The notes under the pieces: generated by a model | The model's database searches: none | The model's input: the letters and a program-made list of their open reading frames with translations, nothing else | What the model was told of the DNA's origin: nothing | Translations under genes and position numbers: made by a program | Shown here: positions 11,771-22,987 of the stretch, in pieces | Layout of the letters: every line of letters begins with the position of its first letter | How positions within the stretch are numbered: the first letter of the stretch is position 1 | Assembly (NCBI GenBank): GCA_003991915.1 | Contig: RQTK01000336.1 | Location: 17,501-81,500, forward strand | Direction of reading: 5' to 3' | Source: Elysia chlorotica | Lineage: Eukaryota; Mollusca; Gastropoda; Plakobranchidae | DNA: 64,000 nt

Positions 11771-12108
11771 AGGGAGCGGGGGTAAAAATCTTCTCAAACT
11801 TTTGAAAGATTTTATAACAAACCCAAATCAAGTAAGTGATGGGTTACGTTTATATCTTTCACTCCTTTAACATGATAGGCAGGATTATTATCTAAAATAG
11901 TACAGGATAGAACTGAGAGGGTTCTGTTGATTGTACATTACCAGAATGGGAAACGTAACCTTGGAACCCAAGCTTGCAGAGACTAAGTCTTAAACACATC
12001 AAAACTATCGTTTTAATTCGTTCTCTGTTTTGTCTGGTCCATCCACCCAATAGTTACGTACTGGAGAGACGCCGCCCCCCCCCAAATCCCTAGAAGGACG
12101 CCTCTATC
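11771..12108. other. spacer between duplication copies
   Basis: About 340 bp separate the two copies. A C-run at 12074-12083 is the only feature. Confidence 0.6.
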
Positions 12109-12886
12109 TCGACTTTTAATATGGAAGAGCGATTATTTTTCAGCAAATATTTTCCCTTTTTCTCTTGGATGAGTTTTAAGTCGAGATCGAGACGGCATCC
12201 ATCGTTAGATGAAATATCATTTTTGCAAAATATAACTTCGAGAATTTAAGTATTCCAGGCTTAAATAGTTTTCTGAAAACAAAAATTTTGGATCTGAAAT
12301 TTAAACAACTATAATCATTCCATAATTGCATTTGGCAGACGGATAAAAAGGTGATTTTGTTAAAATCGAATCTTCCCAGTTTTATCATTTTCAAGAAAAA
12401 AACCCAAACAAATTAAATGGAGCGTTTTAAGGGTTCAGCCTCTTTTCCTCATTATACATAGAAACACAACTGAAAAAAATGTATTGTAAATTGAAATGGT
12501 ATAACTAGGCTATGACTTACACATTTCGTGGAGAAACAGATGTTACAAATGGCTTTTAAATCATTAACATCAGAAGATCACAGACATTTTCAAGGATAAT
12601 TATACGTTATTTTGTCTTCAAAATGAAAGTTTCTGACAAATTCCATTCCAGAGCTGAAATAAAAACTTGTTCAACGATCATCTTGCAACGTAACATAAAT
12701 GCAAATGTTTATATCTCTTAGACAAATCATGCACCTAGAATGGCTCTCACGAATTTGATCAGCGAAAATGATCTAAAAACATTTAGCTTCAAAGGTTTGC
12801 ATTCACTGTGTACTAAGACGCAAAAAGCTCTATAAGATAAGAATAATCAAGGGTATTAAAAACAGCGGAAGGTTACGCCTAAAGCA
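12109..12886. repeat. 0.8-kb tandem duplication, copy 2
   Basis: Partner of 10977-11770. The best-conserved part is about 12625-12830. The copies are direct repeats, so local duplication by unequal exchange or template switching is the simplest origin. Confidence 0.9.
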
Positions 12887-14945
12887 AAATTTTCCATTCA
12901 AATGTATGTAGATGTTAGAAAGGGGAGTGTATTTCATATTACATATATATTTTTTAAGTTTTCGGTGTTCTAATTAACTTAAATTTAGAAAGGATTCATT
13001 CAGAGAGAGATTCATATTTGAAAAGGTTTGCTCTAATTGAATCATGTTGACTTTAATCTGCAATTTCGTTTCGTTTGGTTTTGTATGACGCTTTTTCTTT
13101 TGTTTCGAAAGACAACTCTGGTCTCAAATTTTACAACTTCTAGATAATTAATATATTCATTAAAAATTTTCTTTGACCGAAAAAAAAACACAACACAAAA
13201 CGAAAGACCAACGCGCATCCATAAAAGCTTGTGCAAAAATGTTAATACCCATCGAATGAAAATTGATATCTTTTCTCTGCATTAATTTTATTGCCCCGCT
13301 TTTTTTTCTATATTAATTTTTCATGTGTAACTGCTATACTGTAAAGATCTCACACTTGAGCTCACAGTTTTTATATTCCTTCGATACAGTATGGTAATGT
13401 AGCAAGCAACAACTGTAGAATTTTTCCTTCTTTCATCTCTTATTTTCTTTTAATAGTCAGCCTTGCATTACTTTCCTTTCGAGTTATCAATACATATATA
13501 AAAGTAGACCTACAGTTTAGAATTAAAACCCTACAGAGATTTAAAAAAAAAGAGAAACCACCCTTATAGGGTTAATTCATATCACACTTGTTCTTATAGA
13601 GTGGCTATGCTTTGCATACTGGTTCACGAGAGTTGATCAATGTCACATTCAAGTCGCAATCCAGTATACAGAAAATCATTAAACGCCGAAGTAAATCCCA
13701 TTGGTTATGAAGGCGCGAAAATATTCTCCTTAATTAAGATCGACTGCGAAGTAACACAATTACGTCTAATAATTATCGCAACTTGAAATAATAATTCTTG
13801 TTATAATCATGTTTTTCACAGAGCACACAAAAATTGCTGTTTGGCTCCAACCTTTATAATTGGATGCTGATTTATAATAGCTTTTATTTCCCATGTGGAT
13901 TTAGCTAGAGTATTTTCCCATGGAATAATTATTTGAAGATTAACATAACATTAGAGCGTTGTTATCGACGAAAACAAATACCGATATGTCGCTCATGCAG
14001 TGTTGAACATAATAATTTGATGGTGTCAAATCTGTGACCCCTGTAAATGTTAGCTAATGACAAGAGATGCTCATTGAATGGACAGCTATACTGCAGCAAC
14101 TCATCACAACAAACACCAGGAACAGAGTGAAACTGTTTAAAGCAATATCATCGCTAAATAATAATAATAATAATAAAAAAGACCGAGCGCCAATGGTGTG
14201 AACGCTATCTCCTCTCCCTAAAAATAAATTAATTAAAAAGAAAAGAATATTAGTTTCCTATTCCACTGATTGCACAGTCATCTTTTACGGTTTAACACCG
14301 AGTTCGACACAAATATTTGCGCCTCCTCAGTTTAAATAATGTTTCCAAAATAATAAAAGATTTAAAAGTGTTTTACAAATGAGATGATGCATTATACAAC
14401 TGACGCGATCATTATTTTCTCAAAATCACCACACTTTGACTGTGGTTATAAAATTCATCATCATGTAGGCAAAAAACAAACAAAAATAAAACACAATGAG
14501 ACTGTTTGCATACTTTTTTTATGTAAAGGTGGGGGAAAATGACGAAATAAGCATGCGCAAGAAGTGATGCGTTCATCTGTCTTCCTTAACCTTAATATGT
14601 TGACACGTATGAAATCTGTTTGTATGCAAGCACGTGCATTAGAAATAGGTGGCTTCTGTTGCGGAATTTGGATAAGGTAAAGAGTGCATTTCTTATTATA
14701 CCCAGACGTTAGTATTGCGCAATAGCGTGAGAGTAGCCTTAAGGCAAAAACACAGTTCACAGCTATTTTGGGAACAAAGCTACTATAGTCGTGATGCTAT
14801 TTTTACCAATTGATCTTTTGTTTTTGAGTCAAAAATAATTATTTCCATCATGTAAAAACAGAAACCACTACGGCAATCACAAAACAGCTATCTAAACCTA
14901 CATTTTTACATTACAAATTGGAGCAGTGCTGTCGTGAGTCAAGGA
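12887..14945. other. unannotated AT-rich sequence
   Basis: No supported gene. A 99-codon minus-strand frame (14461-14760) and a 64-codon one (13042-13236) show no family motifs. Confidence 0.4.
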
Positions 14946-15017
14946 ACATACAAAAGTTATTAATTTTTCTTTTACAAGAGTACATACAAAGGTTATTAAT
15001 TTTTCTTTTAAAAGAGT
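14946..15017. repeat. 36-bp tandem duplication
   Basis: Two adjacent 36-bp units, 14946-14981 and 14982-15017, both starting ACATACAAA and containing GTTATTAATTTTTCTTTTA. They differ at about two positions. Confidence 0.95.
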
Positions 15018-15423
15018 TCAACGGGGCCAAATAATATGATTTACTCAGATCGTCCTTTACTGACTTCAAAGAGTTGAAGAAGAGGATTATCCTATATGAT
15101 CCAATTTTTTGTTCTAGGGACGTTTGCTTCACGGGGACTACTAGGCATCACTATAAAGGGCAGATGATATACGAAAAACAACAATGTATGCATTTTTTTA
15201 GTCTTAACTAAAGAACATTTATAATTTCACGAAAAACTAGATGTTGGTGTGTGTTTTCAGGTGATTTTCAAGGTGAATTCAGACACTTATTTGTTTACCC
15301 ACACCTGTTGATAGACCATCCTGTTTGCGAACGTGAAATGAGGGAAATACACTAAAAACCAACAACAACTTGACATTCATAATTGCATATGTACTTTTTC
15401 TAGGTATGTTCTTGTCACTTTGC
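15018..15423. other. unannotated AT-rich sequence
   Basis: No gene or repeat was recognised. Confidence 0.45.
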
Positions 15424-15634
15424 ACGGCCTGGTGATCTGGGGTAGAACATCGGCTTCCGACGCAAAATGTCCGTGGTTCGAGCCCTGTCGATTTCGCTCC
15501 CTTCTGGCTGGGTCGGGGTCAGTTTAATGTGAGAGGCTGAGACATACAATTGTCAGACGTCAGTATTGGGGCCCGTATATAATATAGCCTATTTTTTATA
15601 GTGCTGATGTTGGACGTTAAACCAACTCAACTAT
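15424..15634 (+). mobile_element. SINE (head type 1) with internal deletion
   Basis: Well preserved head (GGGGTAGAACATCGGCTTCC, box B GGTTCGAGCCC) and 3' end (GATGTTGGACGTTAAACCAA). About 42 bp of the body are missing: CTGAGACA joins directly to TACAATTGTCAG. The ACA found at both edges of the missing segment suggests a microhomology-type deletion. Confidence 0.88.
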
Positions 15635-15669
15635 AACTACTACTACCACTACAACTACTACAACAACTG

Positions 15670-15741
<72 letters not shown>
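15632..15741 (+). repeat. (CTA)n microsatellite attached to SINE tail
   Basis: It starts as degenerate CTA/CAA just after the SINE terminus and becomes a perfect run from about 15670. The serine-rich open frame read on the opposite strand is a product of this array. Confidence 0.95.
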
Positions 15742-15844
15742 TCGCGCAATTCCAAGTCCCCATTGTGTTCCGATTGGCTGGGATTTGTTTGTTTATCTTT
15801 GGTCAAAGAAAGCTGACCACCTCCTAGTTTACCGTTCTCCAACG

Positions 15845-15955
15845 CTTCAATATAAGGGGCCTTGAGATCAGGACCTCACGGCGAAAACGAAGACGACAGA
15901 TTGATAGAAAGGGCACCGGAGTCCTAAATTTGCGAGGCCAATCATGACCGACCAG
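15845..15955 (-). mobile_element. fragment of the older dispersed repeat
   Basis: On the minus strand it shows TTCTCTGGTCGGTCATGATT, then CCGGTG and GTCGTCTTCGTTTTCG, in the same order as 31870-31975. The match is diverged and partial. Confidence 0.45.
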
Positions 15956-16042
15956 AGAATCTCAGGCTAAATAAACTCGGTTTATTCTTTTCAGGCTGCT
16001 GTCGCCAGGCCAACATCTTGGATTGACAGGCTAAATGTAGAG

Positions 16043-16056
16043 GACTACTACTACCA

Positions 16057-16145
<89 letters not shown>

Positions 16146-16160
16146 TTATTACTACTTCTA
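16043..16160 (+). repeat. (CTA)n microsatellite
   Basis: About 35 CTA units with a degenerate ATT/TTC edge at the right. Confidence 0.95.
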
Positions 16161-16782
16161 CCATCTTTCATCCCAGAGAAGAATACCATTATCAGTGGCT
16201 TTACTTTGTATTTTAGTACACAAAATTATTAATAGCTCTTTGAATTTGATCCAGGAAAAAAGCAGAACGTCGTTATAGAAAGAGTTGGGAAAGTCACAAT
16301 AATGAAACGCTGTCAGATAAAATATTATAACGTAGAAGTTTTACATCTATTGAAAAAAACCCCAATAATGTGTGCAAAGGAACATATTATATTCAAACCA
16401 ATATCAAAGAAAAGTATCTACAATGGTTAAGAGAGAATCCGCATTAAGAGAGTGATTACTTGTTAACGATGTCCTTGTTTCTTAGTGAGATAAACATGAA
16501 GGCAATCGATTGGAAAAAAAACCAACACTGAAGATCTTACCATTCATAAGATCAAAGATAGCCTATCTTAAAGTTACAAATATAAATAAATCCGAAGAAT
16601 TGAAGGCAATGTGCAAAACATGAAAGTACATCGAGCAAGTATCAAGCGGCGGTTGGTCAGGATAAGGGGTTGAGAAATAACATTACTGAATAGTCGAAGC
16701 AAACAGTGAAGTCGATTACATCCATAATCAGAGCAGCCATATTATACAGACTATAATGTTTTAAAAAACATTGCACCTTCAC
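16161..16782. other. unannotated AT-rich sequence
   Basis: No gene or repeat was recognised. Confidence 0.45.
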
Positions 16783-16860
16783 GAAGAGAGAAGGAGAGAG
16801 AGCGATAGAGAGAAAAAGAAAGCGAGAGATAGAGCAAAAGAGAAAGAGAGAGCGAGAGAG

Positions 16861-16905
<45 letters not shown>
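16783..16905 (+). repeat. (GA)n microsatellite
   Basis: Interrupted GA-rich sequence becomes a perfect (GA)n run from about 16850. Open frames on both strands through it are low-complexity artefacts. Confidence 0.95.
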
Positions 16906-16907
<2 letters not shown>

Positions 16908-17481
16908 AAGGGGGTTTGGGTTTGGTATGTACGAGCTTGCGTTTGGCTGTGGTATAGGGTTCATTTCGAACATTTTCTTTGAGAGTCTAAATTGTGATCT
17001 GTCATCAAAATTGTCTGTATATAAGTCTTCGGATAGCTTCTATTAATCCCAGCAGACTCCTCTATTTTTAAAGATCTAAAATTGTGAATTTACACACAAA
17101 CACGTAAACACACCCACATCCACACCCACACATGCACACACACACACATTAAGATATGATTACCTCAAGGAAAATCATCATAGCGTTAAAAGTAGAAAAC
17201 CTCATATGACAAGATTACCATAAAAATGAGGCTTTTTTTTTTTTTAAAGAAAAGAAACAAAACAAAAAACCCCAAAAAACACACTTGTTTTCCCTTCAAA
17301 ATCACCCAGCTATCCTTTTTCTCCAGATGTTTATGTTAGTACAAAATTGTTCTCGTGTTTGTTCTTGCTTAGGTAAATTATCGGGAGAAGTACATCATAC
17401 TTCCTCACAGATCCATCTAAAAACTACAACCCTCCAAGTTCAACCGGGTAAACTTACCTGCTTTAATAGACTTTGCAGAGG
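16906..17481. other. unannotated sequence
   Basis: A CA-rich stretch lies at about 17090-17150. Nothing else was recognised. Confidence 0.45.
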
Positions 17482-17690
17482 AGAATGGAAATCTGCACAC
17501 TTTATTTTGTGTATGATGCTGTGAAGGAAATAAGCAGATTGGATGTAAAGCTTTGTCTTTTTATGATATGGTTGAATCTTTCCTGTGGATAACCAAAGGT
17601 AAAAAGGTGCAATGTTTCTTCTGGTGGCGTATCGAATGTAACACTGGTGTTGTGAAGGAAACGATTGTGGCTTGAATTTGAGACGAACGA

Positions 17691-17704
<14 letters not shown>
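17482..17704. repeat. tandem duplication, copy 1 (unit ends in GA array)
   Basis: Matches 17939-18176. Shared words include TGCACACTTTATTTTGT, GATGTAAAGCTTTGTCTTTT, AAGGTAAAAAGGTGCA and GTTTCTTCTGGTGGCGTATC. Each copy is followed by a GA-rich array, so the microsatellite seems to have been part of the duplicated unit (about 460 bp). Confidence 0.9.
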
Positions 17705-17937
<233 letters not shown>

Positions 17938-17938
17938 G

Positions 17939-18174
17939 AATGGAACTCGGAACATGCACACTTTATTTTGTTGTTTTTGCGATGCTGTGAAGGAAATGAG
18001 CAGTTTGTAGACGCTCCTCACGGATGTAAAGCTTTGTCTTTTATAGTATGGTTGATTTTTTTCCTGTCGCTTATCTAAGGTAAAAAGGTGCAGAGTTTCT
18101 TCTGGTGGCGTATCGAATGTAACGTTCGTTTTTGGGACGATTGTGGCTTGAATTTGAGATGAAGAAGGACAGTT

Positions 18175-18176
<2 letters not shown>
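17939..18176. repeat. tandem duplication, copy 2
   Basis: Partner of 17482-17704, followed by the (GA)n run at 18177-18232. It has a short extra segment (TGTAGACGCTCCTCAC) absent from copy 1. Confidence 0.9.

Positions 18177-18232
<56 letters not shown>
18177..18232 (+). repeat. (GA)n microsatellite
   Basis: Perfect GA repeat ending the second duplication unit. Confidence 0.97.
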
Positions 18233-18235
<3 letters not shown>

Positions 18236-18344
18236 GATAGATAGGTAAACGGGAGAAAAGGGAGATGAGAGAGAAAGAGATATATATAGTTTTATACTTA
18301 TAAAATACATATATAATTTCTAAAAAAGAACTTTAATTAATAAA

Positions 18345-18478
18345 AAAAAATACAGTGAATAAAAGAAACTACCGTCCGGTGAAAAAGAGAAAGAGATAGA
18401 TAGATAGATAGAGCGAGAGAAAGAGATAGAGAGAGAGATGGATAGATAGATAGATAGAAAGGGAGAGAAAGAGAGAGG
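18345..18478 (+). repeat. dispersed segment with GATA/GA array
   Basis: The left part (AAAAATACAGTGAATAA, AGAAACTACCGTCCGGTGAAA) matches 21299-21340 with few changes, and GA-type repeats follow in both places. It is probably the same dispersed element with an independently evolving tail. Confidence 0.75.
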
Positions 18479-19236
18479 TAGTGGAAAAAAGCGAGAAAAG
18501 AGATGCTTGGCATAATATAGATATGCAGACGGAAATAGTTCTTAAAACCATAAAAAAGACTCAACTCAAATAACCTGTTTAATAATTATGCTGAAGCTAT
18601 TCCAAGTACAGTTTTTTTTCTACATAAAAATTATTGCTGGTTGAGATCCAAAATTAATCTACAACGGACAGCTCCTCACAGTGTGTGATAAAAAGGGGGT
18701 TGTTATTATTCGAATTATTTGAAAACCGAACAGGAACGAAATGTTTTACATTCTTTGTTCCTGAAAGGAGTGCTTGATATCGGATAAACCCACAGAGAAA
18801 TAACACGCAGTGCATTAAACCTGGAGTGCGCTACAAGACATGCGCATTAAAGATAAACAACTTCCGGTCTAGAAAAGATAAACAATACGTTTGCTCAGAA
18901 CTGATCTGCACTATCGCAATTGAACGAAAGGAGATAGAACAAAGGAGTTCTGAGACGACGAATTGTTAACCTGTGAAGGTGTGCATGGAACAAAGAGTCA
19001 CAGCTTTTTCACCTGAGGACTATTGACATTTTGGCGGGTCTTCGAAATTAAAAATGTCTGCTTTGGAACAATAGTTATTGTTTCTTTTGTATTTTGTTTC
19101 ACATTTTTCTAAAACTTGGCATGTAATTGTATAAGCACTTAGTGGATAGTTCGTGAATCTCAAGAGACTAGTCAAGGAATGATGCTATGGGCAAGAGAAA
19201 GATGTTAAAGTTTGCTCTCTGGTTGACATATTTATT
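18479..19236. other. unannotated AT-rich sequence
   Basis: No gene was recognised. Confidence 0.45.
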
Positions 19237-19555
19237 AACAGTGATAAGATAAGATAAGATAAGATAATCCTTTATTATCCCATAGGGAAATTTTTCTTGG
19301 TCATACATACATAAATACACCAGTTGTACATGTGTGACATAAAAATAGTGATGATAATAATAATATTGATAATAAAAAAAAATGAGCGTTTTACGTTCAC
19401 ATGTAAAATTATTGAAATTGTACACTGCCAAACATACATAATTCTTATTTAAAGACACACACCTCTTCAGGCACATATAAGAATACACATAACACTGCAT
19501 ACAAACACAAAGTTTCCGGCCGCGATTGTCCCGACCCGGAGACCAACGTTCGAGC
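19237..19555 (-). mobile_element. probable non-LTR/SINE-type retroelement, 3' end at left
   Basis: Read on the minus strand, the right end carries a tRNA-like phrase (AACGTTGGTCTCCGGGTCGG), very close to SINE head type 2. The left end reads AAATTTCCCTATGGGATAAT and AAAGGATTATC, then repeats of TTATC. A short pentanucleotide tail after such a conserved 3' end is typical of non-LTR elements and their SINEs. No protein domain is present. The head half recurs at 20391-20570 as part of the local duplication. Confidence 0.6.
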
Positions 19556-19724
19556 TGGTACAAATGAGTTTTTATATCTATATGTTCTTGCTCTTTTTGA
19601 TATTAGTCTGTTGCTTCTTTTTGGTGTTTCATATTCACTATGAAGAGGGTGTAATACATTTAGCCTTTTTAATTACTTGTAAAAAATACGTGTCTTTGAA
19701 AAGGGTATTTTTTTCAATATCTCT

Positions 19725-19773
<49 letters not shown>

Positions 19774-20029
19774 CTCTCAACAGTCTTTTTCCAACAAGTA
19801 AACCATGCATATGATAATACACGGTACATAAATCAGACGTCCGGGTTTGTTCTTTACATGTCTATACTTTAAAAGAAATATAGACGAGAGATAGCAAGAA
19901 TGAACAAAAATCGTGGATCTAGATTTTGTAGATTATGTCAAAATTTGTCGAGGATGCCGAAAGATAAACCTATCTCGCTTTCTGTGCAGCCTCACAATCA
20001 ATTGGCTAGGTTATAGGGATATAAGCAGT
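19369..20029. repeat. tandem duplication, copy A
   Basis: Matches 20391-21110 with an offset of about 1.02 kb. It contains the head half of the minus-strand retroelement, an AT-rich middle, a (CT)n array at 19729-19771, and the closing words TTGGCTAGGTTATAGGGATA. Long stretches are identical between copies. Confidence 0.93.
19729..19771 (+). repeat. (CT)n microsatellite
   Basis: Perfect CT run inside duplication copy A. The equivalent run in copy A' is longer. Confidence 0.97.
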
Positions 20030-20389
20030 AAAAAAATATTAGTACTGCGATAAACAAAACAAAATCGTTTCCAAGGACAATGATTATCAGGCGATAATTA
20101 TGACTTAATAAAATAATTTTCACAAGTTAATTCTGCACTGGTATATCCAGTATGGAGTCGAACAAAACCTTGACTAGTACAGCACAACCTTCTGTACTGA
20201 TCATGGGCGCCCAAGTGCCTCTATTTGGTCTACCATCTACGACATAATTATCATAAGTTCCAAGGCGGCTTAATTATCGGTAAATTCAAGGCAATAACAA
20301 AATTACAAAGCGTTCCACAGCAATTTTTCCATGCATACTAAACATAATCGGCCCGCGGGGACCACTCACCAAGGGAGTGCTGTGTTTAG
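20030..20389. mobile_element. 360-bp dispersed segment 'E', copy 1
   Basis: Nearly identical to 33952-34310; I count about five substitutions. Both copies run from AAAAAATATTAGTACTGCG to GGGAGTGCTGTGTTTAG and the flanks then diverge. The first 55 bp also occur at 32153-32206. There is no open frame, no clear terminal inverted repeat and no visible target-site duplication. It could be an unnamed non-autonomous element or a recently copied piece of this locus. Confidence 0.8.
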
Positions 20390-20390
20390 T

Positions 20391-20784
20391 AATAATGAAA
20401 TAAAATGAGCGTTTTACGTTCACATGTAAAATTATTGAAATTGTACACTGCCAAACATACATAATTCTTATTTAAAGACACACACCTCTTCACGCATATA
20501 CAAGAATACACATAACACTGCATACAAACACAAAGTTCCCGCGATTGTCCCGACCCGGAGACCAACGTTCGCCCCGCTCTAGGTAAAGCTATTTTGCAGC
20601 AATCTAATGGATGCTGGTACAAATGAGTTTTTATATCTATCTGTTCTTGCTCTTTTTGATATTAGTCTGTTGCTTCTTTGTGATGTTTCATATTCACTAT
20701 GAAGAGGGTGTAATACATTTAGCTTTTTTAGTTACTTGTAAAAAATACATGTCTTTGAAAGGGGTATTTTTTTCAATATCTCTC

Positions 20785-20847
<63 letters not shown>

Positions 20848-21110
20848 CTACTCTCAACAGTCTTTTTCCTACCGGATATTTTCAACAAGTACACCATGCA
20901 TAATGATAATACACGGTACAGAAATCAGACGTCCGGGTTTGTTCTCTGCTTTAAAAGAAATGTAGACGAGAGATAGCAAGAATGAACAAATTATAGATCT
21001 AGATTTCGTAGATTATGTCAAAATTTGTCGAGGATGCCGAAAGATAAACCTATCTAGCGTTCTGTGCAGCCTCACAATCAATTGGCTAGGTTATAGGGAT
21101 ATAAGCAGTT
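20391..21110. repeat. tandem duplication, copy A'
   Basis: Partner of 19369-20029. It carries about 45 extra bases (around 20568-20613) and a longer CT array (20788-20849). The order is A, segment E, A'. Confidence 0.93.
20788..20849 (+). repeat. (CT)n microsatellite
   Basis: CT run with one TTTCT interruption, in duplication copy A'. Confidence 0.97.
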
Positions 21111-21298
21111 CTATATTTGTTTCTTAAGAAGAAAAATTCTGAAAACTTTGATTATTGCCAAGTTCCATTAGAAATACGTTGCAGGAATGTGCTGGTTGCG
21201 GTCTAAGAGAGCGGCTTGTATCGCGATTTTTATACATCTTTTTCATTGAATTTGAGGACTTAATAAGTATTTTGATTTTTTTAAAGAAATTTAACTTT

Positions 21299-21334
21299 AA
21301 AAAATACAGTGAATAAGAGAAACTACCATCAGGT

Positions 21335-21397
<63 letters not shown>

Positions 21398-21474
21398 AGG
21401 CAGAGCGATCGAGAGGGAAAGAGAGAGAGAAAGACAGACAGAATGATGGAAAGATAAAAAGATAAATGGATAGA

Positions 21475-21532
<58 letters not shown>
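21299..21532 (+). repeat. dispersed segment followed by GA arrays
   Basis: The left 40 bp match 18345-18385. (GA)n runs follow at about 21337-21387 and 21478-21530, separated by a GA-rich degenerate stretch. Confidence 0.85.
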
Positions 21533-21925
21533 AACAAAAGTAATAAAGCCATTTTAAAAACAAACAGTAGATCGGCCTTCGCAGTTAAGAGTATTTCCCC
21601 ACAATTGACGTTAGAAAAACTAATCATGCCGCAACCTGCTATACATGTGTAATCAACCACCGTAGCTGCTGTGGACGTGTGGGTCACCACGAAATCCACA
21701 GTCTTTGGGCACTACCCTGCTGAGCAAGCAGCATGCAGGCCCGAGACTCATATTAAGCGAGATGCGACACACGCGACCCCATGCAATGTGTTTTAGGCTA
21801 AGTACAAAGGTGTTTTAAGTTGAGCCGGGACTAAGGGGTTTGTGTTATAGTTTTTGCTATTTAAAATAAACCTTTTTGGAGGTTCAAGTTTACTGAATCG
21901 TCGCTCTTACTACATATATACCTAG
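21533..21925. other. unannotated sequence
   Basis: No gene or repeat was recognised. Confidence 0.45.
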
Positions 21926-22070
21926 CTTCTAAGCAAATTGCGACTTATTAACCACTGACAAATAAGCTATGATAATCATATTAGGTGCTCTAGGTGTTAG
22001 GCACATCCCGCTGGTAGCGAACTGCGTTGCTAGTTTGGTAAAAGTGCCTGTGACCGAATTATTGTAAACC

Positions 22071-22491
22071 AGGGGGCGAGTGTATTACTGTTGCAGGTGG
22101 TAGAGCGTTGGTCTACCAAACGGGAGATACCTTGGCACCTGGTTGAAAACCGACGATCAGTCAAAAATGTATTTGCCATGTTTCGTCCACTTCTGGTTGA
22201 GTGGATTTCAGTATTATCTGCTGAGGCAGGAGTACTATTATCTCCGCACTGTCTCCGTGTGGAAGCACGTAAAATTGTCAGGCGTTAGCCTTGGTACCCG
22301 TCCGACTGCGCTCCCTACTGATTGGGTCGGTGTTAGTATAATGTGACTGGATGAGACAAGAGTCATGGCATCCCCACCATGTCTCGTGTGTGGCAGCATA
22401 TAAAATTGTCAGACGTTAGTCTTGGGGCCCTTCTACAATATAGCCTATATAGTGCTGATGTTGGACGTTAAACCAACTCAACAACTCAACA
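22071..22491 (+). mobile_element. SINE dimer, head of second unit deleted
   Basis: The first unit has head type 3: GCAGGTGGTAGAGCGTTGGT, then a degenerate box B (GGTTGAAAACC) and a diverged body. From about 22300 it continues into the body of a second, younger SINE (CTCCCTACTGATTGGGTCGG) without that unit's head. The dimer ends with GATGTTGGACGTTAAACC and two ACTCAAC words. Comparison with 23671-24158 shows the missing head was lost after the dimer formed. Confidence 0.88.
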
Positions 22492-22916
22492 GTTCTGACG
22501 TTGACCGATAAGCTGCCAAGACGACTCAAATCAATTCCTCTGAACTCGACTAATTATAATTATCACGATTGCTTTCACAACTTGTACCAGTACACTTCAG
22601 CTTGACGTTGAGTAATATCGATATAAACAACAACCTTGACAGTCAAGGGAGGCGATAACTCTAAACTGATGAATAACACGTCCTCGTGATTTCCTATTTC
22701 GTACGCGACAACAAGAGAATTCGGACAGGCACGAAGGGATCAAGCAAAAGTACACATAATTACCACAGGGGTGATTTGTCGTGATTAAAAGTTGAGTTAT
22801 GCAATGATTATGGATGTTATTTGCCTGCTGTATGCTAGATTTAGTTGAAGCAGGAAATAAAAATAAAAATAATATAAAAAAGCTTCCAAATGTTTACCTT
22901 CCTCTTTCAAAACAAA
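22492..22916. other. non-repetitive part of duplication unit
   Basis: AT-rich, conserved in the second copy (24160-24560), with no coding frame preserved in both. Confidence 0.6.
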
Positions 22917-22987
22917 ACAAAAACAACAACAACAGCAACAACAACATCAACAACAACAAAACAAATAACAAAAAAAAAAAAAAAAAG
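22917..22987 (+). repeat. CAA-rich and poly-A tract
   Basis: Interrupted CAA/ACA units followed by an A-run. The equivalent array in the second copy is longer and purer. Confidence 0.9.

Noticed and set aside
19383..21106. A - segment E - A' as a short LTR retrotransposon (direct repeats of about 650-700 bp around a 360-bp interior, TG...CA ends)
   Set aside because: No target-site duplication around the outer ends, no tRNA primer-binding site after the left repeat, and the interior recurs alone at 33952.
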